Program-made: the position numbers and the translations under genes
In this document: in pieces, positions 37,938 to 46,179 of the stretch
Layout of the letters: the number at the start of each line of letters is the position of its first letter
Position numbering within the stretch: the first letter of the stretch is position 1
NCBI RefSeq assembly: GCF_022288805.1
Contig: NZ_JAKOPM010000002.1
Coordinates: 248,001-312,000, forward strand
DNA from: Corynebacterium yonathiae
Lineage (GTDB): Bacteria; Actinomycetota; Actinomycetes; Mycobacteriales; Mycobacteriaceae
DNA: 64,000 bases
Direction of reading: 5' to 3'
The notes under the pieces: generated by a model
Database searches by the model: none
What the model was told of the DNA's origin: nothing
Seen by the model: the letters and a program-made list of their open reading frames with translations, nothing else

Positions 37938-40274
37938 TTAGGCACGCCGTGCGCCTAGCTCGCGTTCCAATAGCTCCATCGCTACCTCGGTAGCGCTGCG
38001 ATGATCCATTTCACCGGTGGACTGCGCGGCCTCCATCATGTCGCGTTCTTCGTCATCGCGGGTATAGGCCGGCGGTTCCTCGGGCGGTACCTCATCGGGC
38101 TCCGGCTCGGGTTCGGGCGGCAGCGGCACGCCGTTGCTGAACTGCGATTCATCGCGCTGCTTGGCGGCCTGCGTCGCCCGTGCGATGCGCGAGCGCCACC
38201 CAGGCGTGCGTTCTTGCTTACTCTCCGCCTCCTGGTCGTCGGCAGGCTCGCGCGCTGGCTGGTTCGGCGTCCACGCTTCCTTGCGCTGCGGCGGCCGCGG
38301 GGCATCGAAGCCGGCAGTTTTCGGGTCGGTACCCACCACGCAGGTCACGGCCACATCGCGCTGGAACTCCTCTTTGAGCACCTCCACGATGACGGAGTTA
38401 TTAGCGGGTGCGTTGATGCGCTCGGCCAGTGCGCCGGTGGTGTGCCCCAGTGTCAGGGTGCCATCGCGGAAGCCAAGCACGCGGGCTTCGGCCAGCATGA
38501 TTTCGGCCACCTTATTCCGCTTTCCGACGCTCTCCCTCAACGCCACCCACTTCTCCCTCACGGCCGCTGCGAAGTCGCCTGCCGGCTCCTCCGCCGCTTG
38601 TGCGGTCTCGGCCGTGGGCTGCGCCACGGTTTCTGGCGTATTTTCCGGCGCGGTTTCCTTTGCGGATTCCGCTGCGCGGGCCGGCACAGGCTTTTCTAAT
38701 GGCTCGCGACGCCCCTCCGGCGCTTGTTGCGGCTCTGGCTGCTGTGCCTGGCGCTCGGGCGCTTCTGCCTGCGGAATTTGCCGCTCGCGCTGCCACGGGC
38801 CATCGGACTCCTGTTGCGTCGGCTGCGCTAGTTGCGTCTGCTGCTCTTCCGCCGCAGGCTCAACCTGCTGCGACTGCGCCTGCGGCTTGTGCGGCTCAGG
38901 CTCGGCGGCTGGTTGCTCGGTTGGGGACGGAGCTTGCGGCTGGGCGGCGGACGCAGGCGCGGATGCGGATGCGGACGAGGATGCAGATGTGGAGCTAGAA
39001 GTCTGCTGCTCCTGGGACTTGGCGCGGCGGCGCGCAATGATGGCGGCGGCAGCGGACTGGGGGTCTTGGGCACCGGCGACGGCAGGGGTCGCGGGATCAG
39101 CCGGGGCAGACGGGGCCGCGGCAGCGTTGGCGGCTGCGCCGGGAGCGGGGGCGGGGGCGGGCGCAGCCGCGGAAGGGCCGGTGGAGCCGATTAGCAGATG
39201 CGCGCACATGATTTCCAACAGCAGGCGCGGCGAGGTCGCGCCGGTGAGTTCGCTGATGCGATCGTTGACCGTAGAAGCAAGATAGGTCAGCTGAGGTCCG
39301 GAAAAACGCTGCGCTTGGGCGGTAAGCACAGAAGCGCGGTCCGTAGGAGCAGAGACGAGGCCGGCTTCGATGGCGCCCGGCACGGCCTGCAGGATCATCA
39401 GATCGCGCAGGCGGTCGAGCAGATCGATGGCGAAGCGTCGCGGGTCGTGGCCGGCCTCGATGACGTGGTCGACCATGGCGAAGAGGCCGGGTTTGTCTTG
39501 GTTGGCGAGGGTTTCGATGGCGTCGTCAAGCAGCGAGACATCAGTGACGCCCAAAAGCGGCCGCGCGAGGTCATAGGTCAGGCCATCGGGTCCAGCGCCG
39601 GCTAGCAGCTGGTCCAGCAAGGACAAGGTATCGCGCGGGGAACCACCGCCCGCCTCAATGACCATGGGGTACACGGCGTCCTCGACATGCACGCCCTCGG
39701 ACTCCACGGTGCGCTGCAGCAAGCCTTTCATGGCCGGCGGGGTGAGCAGGCGGAAAGGATAGTGGTGGGTACGCGAGCGAATGGTGCCGATGATTTTTTC
39801 CGGCTCCGTGGTCGCGAAGATGAAAATGACGTGCTCCGGCGGCTCTTCTACCACTTTCAACAAAGCGTTGGCACCGGAGGGCGAAATCATATGCGCCTCG
39901 TCAATGATGAAAATGCGGTAGCGCGATTCGGCCGGCGCATAGTAGGCGCGGTCGCGCAGCTCGCGCATATCCTCCACACCGTTGTGCGAGGCGGCGTCAA
40001 GCTCCGTCACGTCCAAGTTTCCGGGGCCGCCCGGGGCCAGGGAGACGCAGGAATCGCATTTGCCACACGGCGTCGAGGTCGGCCCGTGCTCGCAATTGAG
40101 CGAACGGGCCATAATTCGCGCCGAGGAGGTCTTGCCGCAGCCGCGCGGGCCGGAAAAGAGGTAGGCGTGGTTGATGCGCCCTGCATCAAGGGCGGCGGAT
40201 AGCGGTGCGGTGACCTGCTCTTGGCCCACGACCTCCGCGAACGTTGCTGGACGATATTTCCGGTATAAAGCCAC
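37938..40274 (-). CDS. dnaX: DNA polymerase III subunits gamma and tau
   Basis: 778 residues. The clamp-loader AAA+ part (1-370) has the Walker A GPRGCGKTSSARI, zinc ligands in CEHGPTSTPCGKCDSC, Walker B FIIDEAHMIS and sensor region. A long Pro/Ala/Gln/Ser/Glu low-complexity section (about 370-570) precedes a compact C-terminal domain (FAAAVREKWVALRESVGKRN) and an acidic tail. No evident frameshift site for gamma was found. It loads the beta clamp during replication. Confidence 0.95.
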   Translation of the reverse strand: MALYRKYRPATFAEVVGQEQVTAPLSAALDAGRINHAYLFSGPRGCGKTSSARIMARSLNCEHGPTSTPCGKCDSCVSLAPGGPGNLDVTELDAASHNGVEDMRELRDRAYYAPAESRYRIFIIDEAHMISPSGANALLKVVEEPPEHVIFIFATTEPEKIIGTIRSRTHHYPFRLLTPPAMKGLLQRTVESEGVHVEDAVYPMVIEAGGGSPRDTLSLLDQLLAGAGPDGLTYDLARPLLGVTDVSLLDDAIETLANQDKPGLFAMVDHVIEAGHDPRRFAIDLLDRLRDLMILQAVPGAIEAGLVSAPTDRASVLTAQAQRFSGPQLTYLASTVNDRISELTGATSPRLLLEIMCAHLLIGSTGPSAAAPAPAPAPGAAANAAAAPSAPADPATPAVAGAQDPQSAAAAIIARRRAKSQEQQTSSSTSASSSASASAPASAAQPQAPSPTEQPAAEPEPHKPQAQSQQVEPAAEEQQTQLAQPTQQESDGPWQRERQIPQAEAPERQAQQPEPQQAPEGRREPLEKPVPARAAESAKETAPENTPETVAQPTAETAQAAEEPAGDFAAAVREKWVALRESVGKRNKVAEIMLAEARVLGFRDGTLTLGHTTGALAERINAPANNSVIVEVLKEEFQRDVAVTCVVGTDPKTAGFDAPRPPQRKEAWTPNQPAREPADDQEAESKQERTPGWRSRIARATQAAKQRDESQFSNGVPLPPEPEPEPDEVPPEEPPAYTRDDEERDMMEAAQSTGEMDHRSATEVAMELLERELGARRA

Positions 40275-40292
40275 GGTTAGCCAGTCTACCGG

Positions 40293-40835
40293 CTAACCCT
40301 CGCGCGACCAGTCCAGCAGGTCAATGCCCTGCTCGGCCACTGCCCCTTGCAGCTTGCCGACGCCCTCTTCTACCCCAAACGCATATTCCGAATCGGTCAG
40401 CATGACCAACTGCAGGATGAGGGTCAGGCGGCCCTCTTCGCGAAATTGCGGGGTCTGCCCTCCCCACAGGTACGGCGCAATGAAGAGGCCGTGGTGCACG
40501 GTGATGTCTGGGACGTCGAGGATGGACGGCAGCATTACACCCGGCTGCGCCGGTAGCAGGCCGTCGGCCTTTTCGAAAGTATCGGCCGCAGCGTTAATGG
40601 CGGCAGCCACCTCAGGCTGCCCGGTGCGTGCCACCGTCAACAGCTCGCAGCGCACATCGGTACCGTCCTCCTGGCTCTGCAGGCCGGTGTCGGTGTTGTT
40701 GAAGGTGGTGGTGAGGGCGAGCGATTGGGCGTCGGCAAGCGCGGCAAGACCAAGCCGACGTTCATCGACGTAGCGGAACTCCAGCGGCGCCGGGATAATC
40801 TCGCTCAGCCACAGGGCAGACTCGTCGGCGTTGAT
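40293..40835 (-). CDS. Suppressor-of-fused domain protein, apparent AUC start
   Basis: 180 residues if started at ATC 40835. The body (ALWLSEIIPAPLEFRYVDER, LALTTTFNNTDT, LTLILQLVMLTDSEY) matches the bacterial SUFU-like family, a fold often tied to immunity or toxin-antidote functions but of unknown role here. No ATG, GTG or TTG occurs in frame at a suitable place. An AAGCTGGGAGCC ribosome site stands 6 bases before ATC, one base after the aspT stop. A sequencing error or a further upstream start is the alternative. Confidence 0.7.
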   Translation of the reverse strand: MNADESALWLSEIIPAPLEFRYVDERRLGLAALADAQSLALTTTFNNTDTGLQSQEDGTDVRCELLTVARTGQPEVAAAINAAADTFEKADGLLPAQPGVMLPSILDVPDITVHHGLFIAPYLWGGQTPQFREEGRLTLILQLVMLTDSEYAFGVEEGVGKLQGAVAEQGIDLLDWSREG

Positions 40836-40836
40836 T

Positions 40837-42108
40837 TTAGGCTCCCAGCTTCTCCACGGCGGCAAGCAGCACACAGGTAGCGACGCCGTCCATCGCGGCC
40901 TCGACCTCCTCCTGCGGCGGCAGGGTTGGGGCGAGGCGGATATTGCGGTCATTATCGTCCTGACCATAAGGGAAGGCCGAGCCAGCCTGGGTGAGCAGGA
41001 TACCGGCATCGCGCGCAAGCTCCCAGACGCGGTTGGCGGTGCCATCGACGACGTCGAGCGAGATGAAGTAGCCGCCCTTCGGGTTGGTCCACTGCGCCAC
41101 CTCGTACTCGCCAAGGCGCTTTTCCAGGATGCGCAGCACCGCATCAAACTTCGGCTTAATCAGCGCGGCGTGGCGACGCATCACCGCGCGCACCCCTTCT
41201 GCGGAGCCGAAGAACTCGTGGTGTGCCAGCTGGTTGATCTTATTGGGGCCGATGCCACGAATGCCGGCGTGCTCTAGGTACCACTCGAGGTTATCCTCCG
41301 AGGTGCCGAAGAAACCCACGCCCGCGCCCGCGAAGGTAATTTTCGAGGTGGAAGACATGGCCCAGAAGCGGTTCGGGTTGCCTTCTTCCGCGGCGATGTC
41401 CAGGATTGGCAGGATTTCCGGGAAGTCCTCGGTCAGAGTATGCACGGCATAGGCGTTATCCCACACGATGCGGAAATCCGGTGCGCCGGCCTGCATGCGG
41501 GCGAGCCGGCGGGCCTTGTCCTCAGAAATCACGGCGCCGGTGGGGTTAGCGAACATCGGCACGACCCACATGCCCTTGACTGTCGGGTCCGCCACCAGCT
41601 TTTCGACGGCCTCTACATCCGGCCCGTCTTCCTCCATCGGCACCGTGACCAGTTCGAATCCGAACTGCTCCGTGATGGCAAAGTGGCGGTCATAGCCCGG
41701 CACTGGGCAGATCCACTTGAGCTTTTCTTCCTTGCTCCACGGCTGCGCGGAGTCATTGGTGCCGAAGAGAAATGCCCACGAAATCAGGTCGAACATGATG
41801 TTCAGCGAGGAAGAGTCTGCGGCTACAAGCAGCTCCGGGTCCATGTTGGTCAGCTTGCCCCAGATGTCGCGCAGTTCCTTGATGCCCTTTTGGTTGCCGT
41901 AGTTACGCAGGTCGTTTCCGGCCGCATCGGTGTAATGGCCCAGTCCGGGCAGGGCGAGGAGATCATTGGAGAGGTCCAGCTGCGCCTTGGCTGGCTTGCC
42001 GCGGGTCAGGTCCAATTTCAGGCCCTTAGCCTTAAGATCCTCGTAGTCTTTACGGACCTGGGCAGCGAGCTCAGTTAGTTCGGACGATTCCAAAGTAAGA
42101 AGCGACAT
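40837..42108 (-). CDS. aspT: Aspartate aminotransferase AspT, class I subgroup Ic
   Basis: 423 residues. The PLP lysine is in SSTSKITFAGAGVGFF. WDNAYAVHTL supplies the Asp/Tyr around the cofactor, and DLTRGKPAKAQLDLS is the N-terminal substrate lid typical of this unusual subgroup. It reads like C. glutamicum AspT, which makes aspartate from oxaloacetate and glutamate and has an unusually long sequence for the fold. It lies upstream of the SUFU gene and downstream of dnaX in opposite sense to the SRP RNA neighbour order seen in C. glutamicum. Confidence 0.93.
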   Translation of the reverse strand: MSLLTLESSELTELAAQVRKDYEDLKAKGLKLDLTRGKPAKAQLDLSNDLLALPGLGHYTDAAGNDLRNYGNQKGIKELRDIWGKLTNMDPELLVAADSSSLNIMFDLISWAFLFGTNDSAQPWSKEEKLKWICPVPGYDRHFAITEQFGFELVTVPMEEDGPDVEAVEKLVADPTVKGMWVVPMFANPTGAVISEDKARRLARMQAGAPDFRIVWDNAYAVHTLTEDFPEILPILDIAAEEGNPNRFWAMSSTSKITFAGAGVGFFGTSEDNLEWYLEHAGIRGIGPNKINQLAHHEFFGSAEGVRAVMRRHAALIKPKFDAVLRILEKRLGEYEVAQWTNPKGGYFISLDVVDGTANRVWELARDAGILLTQAGSAFPYGQDDNDRNIRLAPTLPPQEEVEAAMDGVATCVLLAAVEKLGA

Positions 42109-42175
42109 GCGTATGTCTACCTTCCATGTATAGGGCGACTTTTAGCCCCCAATAGTAACGCACGCCATACAAAAA

Positions 42176-42268
42176 GGGGACCCCGCGCACCCGCCAGAGC
42201 CTCCTGACCCTTGCTGCATTCCTGCCCTGGGGGAGTTCAGAGGATGGACGCCACGCGGAATCCTCCCC
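42176..42268 (-). ncRNA. ffs: Small (4.5S-type) SRP RNA
   Basis: About 93 bases on the minus strand. The 5' and 3' ends pair (GGGGA with TCCCC), and the apical part has CAGGGCAGGAATGCAGCAAG, the conserved Ffh-binding internal loop with its GGAA-type cap. TTTTTG follows as a terminator. This RNA with Ffh targets membrane proteins. Confidence 0.93.
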
Positions 42269-42445
42269 TTACTTTAACGCCCGAGCGCCGGTTTAGCCAA
42301 ATGGACCTCCGCGCACACGACCAGACGCCGGCTTCCGGAGCACGAACCAACACCCAACCGCCACAAAGCCTCTATAGTTCCCTAAAAATTAGCTCTGACC
42401 TGGCGATTGGTAAAATAATTGCCACGGCTGCTAATGTTTCTTCTC

Positions 42446-42534
42446 GGAGGATTCGACTAGCGGCCTATGTCACACGCCTGGAACGCGTGCGGGGTTCACG
42501 CCCCTCGTGGGTTCAAATCCCACATCCTCCGCCA
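42446..42534 (+). tRNA. tRNA-Ser (GGA), CCA encoded
   Basis: Acceptor GGAGGAT pairs with ATCCTCC, anticodon stem CACGC/GCGTG with loop CTGGAAC (anticodon GGA), a long variable arm (class II), and T-arm GTGGG-TTCAAAT-CCCAC. 89 bases including CCA. Confidence 0.95.
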
Positions 42535-42540
42535 GAGGAA

Positions 42541-42580
42541 ATCCCGGTTCCTGCTTTTATAGCAAGGAGCCGGGATTTTT
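42541..42580 (+). terminator. Terminator after tRNA-Ser
   Basis: ATCCCGG (42541-42547) pairs with CCGGGAT (42570-42576), followed by TTTT. Confidence 0.85.
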
Positions 42581-42639
42581 GTTATATCTGCTCGGCGCGG
42601 GCGGGCGCTCGGCCGCACTAGCCGACGCCGCGTTAACCG

Positions 42640-42975
42640 CTAATCGATGACCGGCGGTTCGTAGCCATCCGCCTTAAGCCAAGCAACGTGCGGCGGCGTA
42701 TTCATCCCCCACTCGGTACGCGCCCAAAGGAAGGCCTGGGAAACCTCGGCCTCAGAATAGCCCCCATCGCGCAGGTATTGCCGGAAACCATTGGGGCCAG
42801 GGTCTTTGATCCAGAGCCAGACGTAGTCGTCGAGGGAGTCGTCGGCAAGCAAGCCCTCCATCCCTTCTGGAACGTATTCACGCTCGGCGCGCACGCGGTC
42901 CACTAGGTCTTGGTCGAGGAAATCATAGAGATAATCCAGCGCATCCTCGAGCTGGGCATAATCGAAGGCGTCCAT
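42640..42975 (-). CDS. Small acidic conserved hypothetical protein
   Basis: 111 residues from ATG 42975, preceded by AGGCGGC. It begins MDAFDYAQLEDALDYLYDFL and is rich in Asp, Glu and aromatic residues (DDYVWLWIKDPGPNGFRQYL). No signal peptide, no membrane segment. The ATG lies 11 bases after the antiporter stop (TAG 42988-42986), so the two are likely co-transcribed. Family not recognised. Confidence 0.7.
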   Translation of the reverse strand: MDAFDYAQLEDALDYLYDFLDQDLVDRVRAEREYVPEGMEGLLADDSLDDYVWLWIKDPGPNGFRQYLRDGGYSEAEVSQAFLWARTEWGMNTPPHVAWLKADGYEPPVID

Positions 42976-42985
42976 GCCGCCTAGC

Positions 42986-44566
42986 CTAGTGGCGCTTGGT
43001 ACCCAAGACCATGCGGTCAATTTCCTCGAGCACCTCGTCTACGATGGCCGGATTATAGGCGCGGTAGCCGCGCATGCGCAGCAGTTCCTCCTGTGCGGCC
43101 GTCAGAGCCGTCCGGCGGGCCTCCAAAGCCACGTGGCGGAACTGCCAGGCGCGTTGCTTGCGGGAGTCTTCGGAAACATCCTCGCCATCGCCTAGGCGGT
43201 CTTCGAACCACTGCATCACGTTGGCAGAAATCTCGGGGTCGACCTTTTCGGCGTCGGGCGCTATATGCCCATCAGGCCGGAAGTGCGACAGTGCCTCGAT
43301 GCTGGCAGCACGCGCACGGGCAACAACGGCAGCGCGCATCTTATCGCTGGCAATCTGGGAGGCCTCCGTGAGGTCCAGGCGCTCCATCAGCCATGGCAGC
43401 AGCAAACCGGGAACCACCATCGTGACCAGCAAGACGGTGAGTGCGATGACCGCGAGCTCGTGGTGGAAACTGAACACACCGGCCGGGATGGACAAAACCA
43501 GCGCTAAGGTGACGAGGCCGCGCATGCCGGACCACGTCATCAGCAGCACCTCCTGGAGACGCAGCGGCGCAACCCGCGGGCGGCCGCGAGAGACATTGAT
43601 GCGGTAGTAGATGTACATCCACACCAAACGGACGATAAAGGCCACAAGGGACAAGATGACGCCCACAACCACCGAGTGCCACAGGTCCGAGCCCACTTCC
43701 CCGATGGCGGTATTGACCGTCAGGCCAATGAGCCCGAAGGCCACGCCGGTAAAGAGCAGCTCGATGGTCTCCCAGAAAGACTGACCGGAAAGACGGTCCT
43801 CGGCCTGGATATCGGCGCGAGAATTTAGCTCCACGGCTGCAATGACCACGGCGATAACGCCGGAGGCACCGAGTTCCTCCGCGATGAGGTAGACGGCGAA
43901 CGGCGTCACCCAGGTCAGTGCGTTGCGCGCGGTGACGTCGTGGACATGAGTGATAAACAGCGCCACCAGCCGGCCGACGACCCAGCCCAGGCCGCCCGCG
44001 ACGAATGCGGAGTAGAAGAAGTTCAGCACGCCGCCACCGAAGGAGAGCTCATCGCCTTGGGTTACCGCCGTCAAGGCAAGGTTGAAGGCGACGATAGAGG
44101 CGGCATCGTTAAACAGGCCTTCGGTCTGCAAGGTAGTGATAATACGCCGCGGGATGCCGGCGGGTTCGGCCACAGCATCAACTGCGACGGGGTCCGGTGG
44201 CGCGATGGCCGCACCGATAAGGATGGCCGCTGCCAGACTAATGCCCGGCAGGAAAGCATAGGCCGTGGCACCAACGGCCAGCGTGGTGGCGACAACCAAC
44301 AGCACGGATAGGCTCAGGATGGTCACCCATTGCTCGCGGATAACGCCCCACGAGGTACGCCGGGCCAGCGCCCACAGCAGCGGCGGCAGAAAAATCGGCA
44401 GGATGAGTTCGGTGGGCGGCTCAAATCTGGGTAGCCCCGGCACGAAGACGGCGCAGGCGGTGATGATAGTCAGCAACGCCGGCCACGGCAGCCCAATCTT
44501 GTCGCCGATGGCGACGACGAATACGGTCAGCAGCATGAGCCCAATGAGCACCAGAAGAACGTCCAT
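42986..44566 (-). CDS. CPA1-family Na+/H+ antiporter (NhaP/NhaK-like)
   Basis: 526 residues. Twelve transmembrane helices fill residues 1-400. The ion-binding motifs of the CPA1 family are AAIAPPDPVAVDAV and TEGLFNDAASIVAFN, where the ND pair coordinates the cation. A cytosolic C-terminal domain of about 125 residues, charged and helical, ends RMVLGTKRH. It exchanges Na+ or K+ for protons for pH and salt balance. It begins 12 bases after gluQRS. Confidence 0.88.
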   Translation of the reverse strand: MDVLLVLIGLMLLTVFVVAIGDKIGLPWPALLTIITACAVFVPGLPRFEPPTELILPIFLPPLLWALARRTSWGVIREQWVTILSLSVLLVVATTLAVGATAYAFLPGISLAAAILIGAAIAPPDPVAVDAVAEPAGIPRRIITTLQTEGLFNDAASIVAFNLALTAVTQGDELSFGGGVLNFFYSAFVAGGLGWVVGRLVALFITHVHDVTARNALTWVTPFAVYLIAEELGASGVIAVVIAAVELNSRADIQAEDRLSGQSFWETIELLFTGVAFGLIGLTVNTAIGEVGSDLWHSVVVGVILSLVAFIVRLVWMYIYYRINVSRGRPRVAPLRLQEVLLMTWSGMRGLVTLALVLSIPAGVFSFHHELAVIALTVLLVTMVVPGLLLPWLMERLDLTEASQIASDKMRAAVVARARAASIEALSHFRPDGHIAPDAEKVDPEISANVMQWFEDRLGDGEDVSEDSRKQRAWQFRHVALEARRTALTAAQEELLRMRGYRAYNPAIVDEVLEEIDRMVLGTKRH

Positions 44567-44577
44567 GGGCCTAGATT

Positions 44578-45471
44578 TTACCCCCGCCAGGTATAGGGCT
44601 TTGGGCTTAAGCGGTCGGGCTCGAATTGCGCTAGCAGCTCTGCGGCACTGACGGCTTCGTATCCCAGCGAGACTGCCAATTGCTTTACGACGTCCCCCAC
44701 CTCCCCCATCTCCCGCATGGTCACCGCCCCATCGCGCTTGGCCAGACGCTCGCCGGATTCATTGAGCACGAGCGGGACGTGGATATACTCCGGCGCTTCG
44801 ATGCCGAGCAATGAGGCGAGGTAGGCCTGGCGCGGCGCGGAGGAGAGCAAGTCATCGCCGCGGACCACCTGGTCAATGCCCTGGAAGGCATCGTCGACGA
44901 CGACGGCCAAGTTATACGCCCAACCGGTGTCCTGGCCGCCGCGGCGCAGGATGAAGTCATCGACGTCGCCGGTATAGGTGCCGTGGAGGGCGTCGTGGAT
45001 GGTGAAAGTGGGGACGTCGGCAAGCAGGCGCAGGGCGGGCTGGCGATTCTGGGCAGCAAGCTCGGCACGCTTGACCGCCCGCTGGTCCTCGGTGAGGTTG
45101 CGGCAGGTGCCCGGGTACTGGCCAGGGATGGCGTGTGGGGCGCGGGAGGCCTCGCGGATGTCCTTACGCGAGCAGTAGCACTCGTAGGTGGGCAGCTGGG
45201 CCAAGGCCTGCTCATAAGCGGCGTCACGATCCTGCTGGTAGATGACTTCGCCGTCCCAATCCAGCCCGAGCGCGCGCAGGTCCGCGAGCTGGCGCTCGGC
45301 CGCCTCCGGGGAAGAGCGCTGCTTATCGATGTCCTCCACGCGCACCACAAAGCGCCGACCCGTCGACCGAGCGAAAAGCCACGCTAGAAGCGCCGTGCGG
45401 AGGTTGCCAAAGTGCAGATCGCCCGAGGGACTCGGCGCGTAGCGGCCGGCGCCGGTAGTCGCAGAATTCAT
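44578..45471 (-). CDS. gluQRS: Glutamyl-Q tRNA(Asp) synthetase
   Basis: 297 residues from ATG 45471. A glutamyl-tRNA synthetase catalytic core without anticodon-binding domain: [20 protein letters not shown] is the HIGH-like region and RLAKRDGA the KMSKS-like loop. The zinc ligands are Cys98, Cys100, Tyr119 and Cys123, all present. It attaches glutamate to the cyclopentene-diol of queuosine at position 34 of tRNA-Asp, not to a tRNA end. Transporter and tgt genes next door fit a queuosine role. Confidence 0.93.
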   Translation of the reverse strand: MNSATTGAGRYAPSPSGDLHFGNLRTALLAWLFARSTGRRFVVRVEDIDKQRSSPEAAERQLADLRALGLDWDGEVIYQQDRDAAYEQALAQLPTYECYCSRKDIREASRAPHAIPGQYPGTCRNLTEDQRAVKRAELAAQNRQPALRLLADVPTFTIHDALHGTYTGDVDDFILRRGGQDTGWAYNLAVVVDDAFQGIDQVVRGDDLLSSAPRQAYLASLLGIEAPEYIHVPLVLNESGERLAKRDGAVTMREMGEVGDVVKQLAVSLGYEAVSAAELLAQFEPDRLSPKPYTWRG

Positions 45472-45495
45472 GCCCACAGTCTACGGGCTGGCACA

Positions 45496-46179
45496 ATGGC
45501 GGGCATGGAAAAACCAACCAGCGCTGAGGTGCGCTTCATTCCCGTCCGCTCCACCCTCTACCCCTGGCTGGTCACCGTGTTTGTGGTGACCTTCCTGATT
45601 TCCAATATCAATGCCACCAAGGGTGTACAGCTCGGCCCGCTGGTAACCGACGGCGCCTTCTTCCTGTTCCCGCTGGCCTATATCGTCGGCGACGTGCTCT
45701 CCGAGTGCTATGGCTTTAAATCCACCCGGCGCGCGGTCTATATCGGCTTCGCGATGGCCATCTTGGCGGCCGTGTGCTTCTATATCGCCATCTGGCTGCC
45801 GGCGGCCGATTTCTACGAGGGCCAAGAAGCATTCGCAGCCACGCTCGGCCTGATGCCGCAGATTCTGGCCGCCTCGCTAGCCGGCTATCTCGTGGGCCAG
45901 CTGCTCAACGCTTGGACGCTGACCGCAATGAAGAAGCGCTCGGGCGAAAAGGGCCTCTTTTCGCGCCTTATCGCTTCTACCGTGGTGGGCGAATTTGGCG
46001 ATACATTGCTGTTTTGCGCCATCGCCGCGCCGGTAATCGGCGTGGATACCGTGGGTGGTTTCATCAACTACGTCATCGTGGGATTCGTCTGGAAGACCCT
46101 GATGGAGGCCGTCATGCTGCCGGTGACGGCCGCGGTCATCAAGTGGGTGAAGAAGCGCGAGGATTACTTGCCGGCGTAG
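45496..46179 (+). CDS. Queuosine precursor transporter (YhhQ/QPTR)
   Basis: 227 residues from ATG 45496; ATG 45505 (MEKPTSAEV) is also possible. About six transmembrane helices. Family hallmarks are LISNINATKGVQLG, FPLAYIVGDVLSECYGFKST and STVVGEFGDTLLF. The family imports preQ0/preQ1 or queuine. It is divergent from gluQRS and overlaps the convergent tgt by 16 bases, so the three queuosine genes are clustered. Confidence 0.9.
   Translation: MAGMEKPTSAEVRFIPVRSTLYPWLVTVFVVTFLISNINATKGVQLGPLVTDGAFFLFPLAYIVGDVLSECYGFKSTRRAVYIGFAMAILAAVCFYIAIWLPAADFYEGQEAFAATLGLMPQILAASLAGYLVGQLLNAWTLTAMKKRSGEKGLFSRLIASTVVGEFGDTLLFCAIAAPVIGVDTVGGFINYVIVGFVWKTLMEAVMLPVTAAVIKWVKKREDYLPA

Noticed and set aside
38134-39285. 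A 383-codon Ser/Ala/Cys-rich frame antisense to dnaX
   Set aside because: It arises from the GC-rich low-complexity section of dnaX; no domain or ribosome site supports it.
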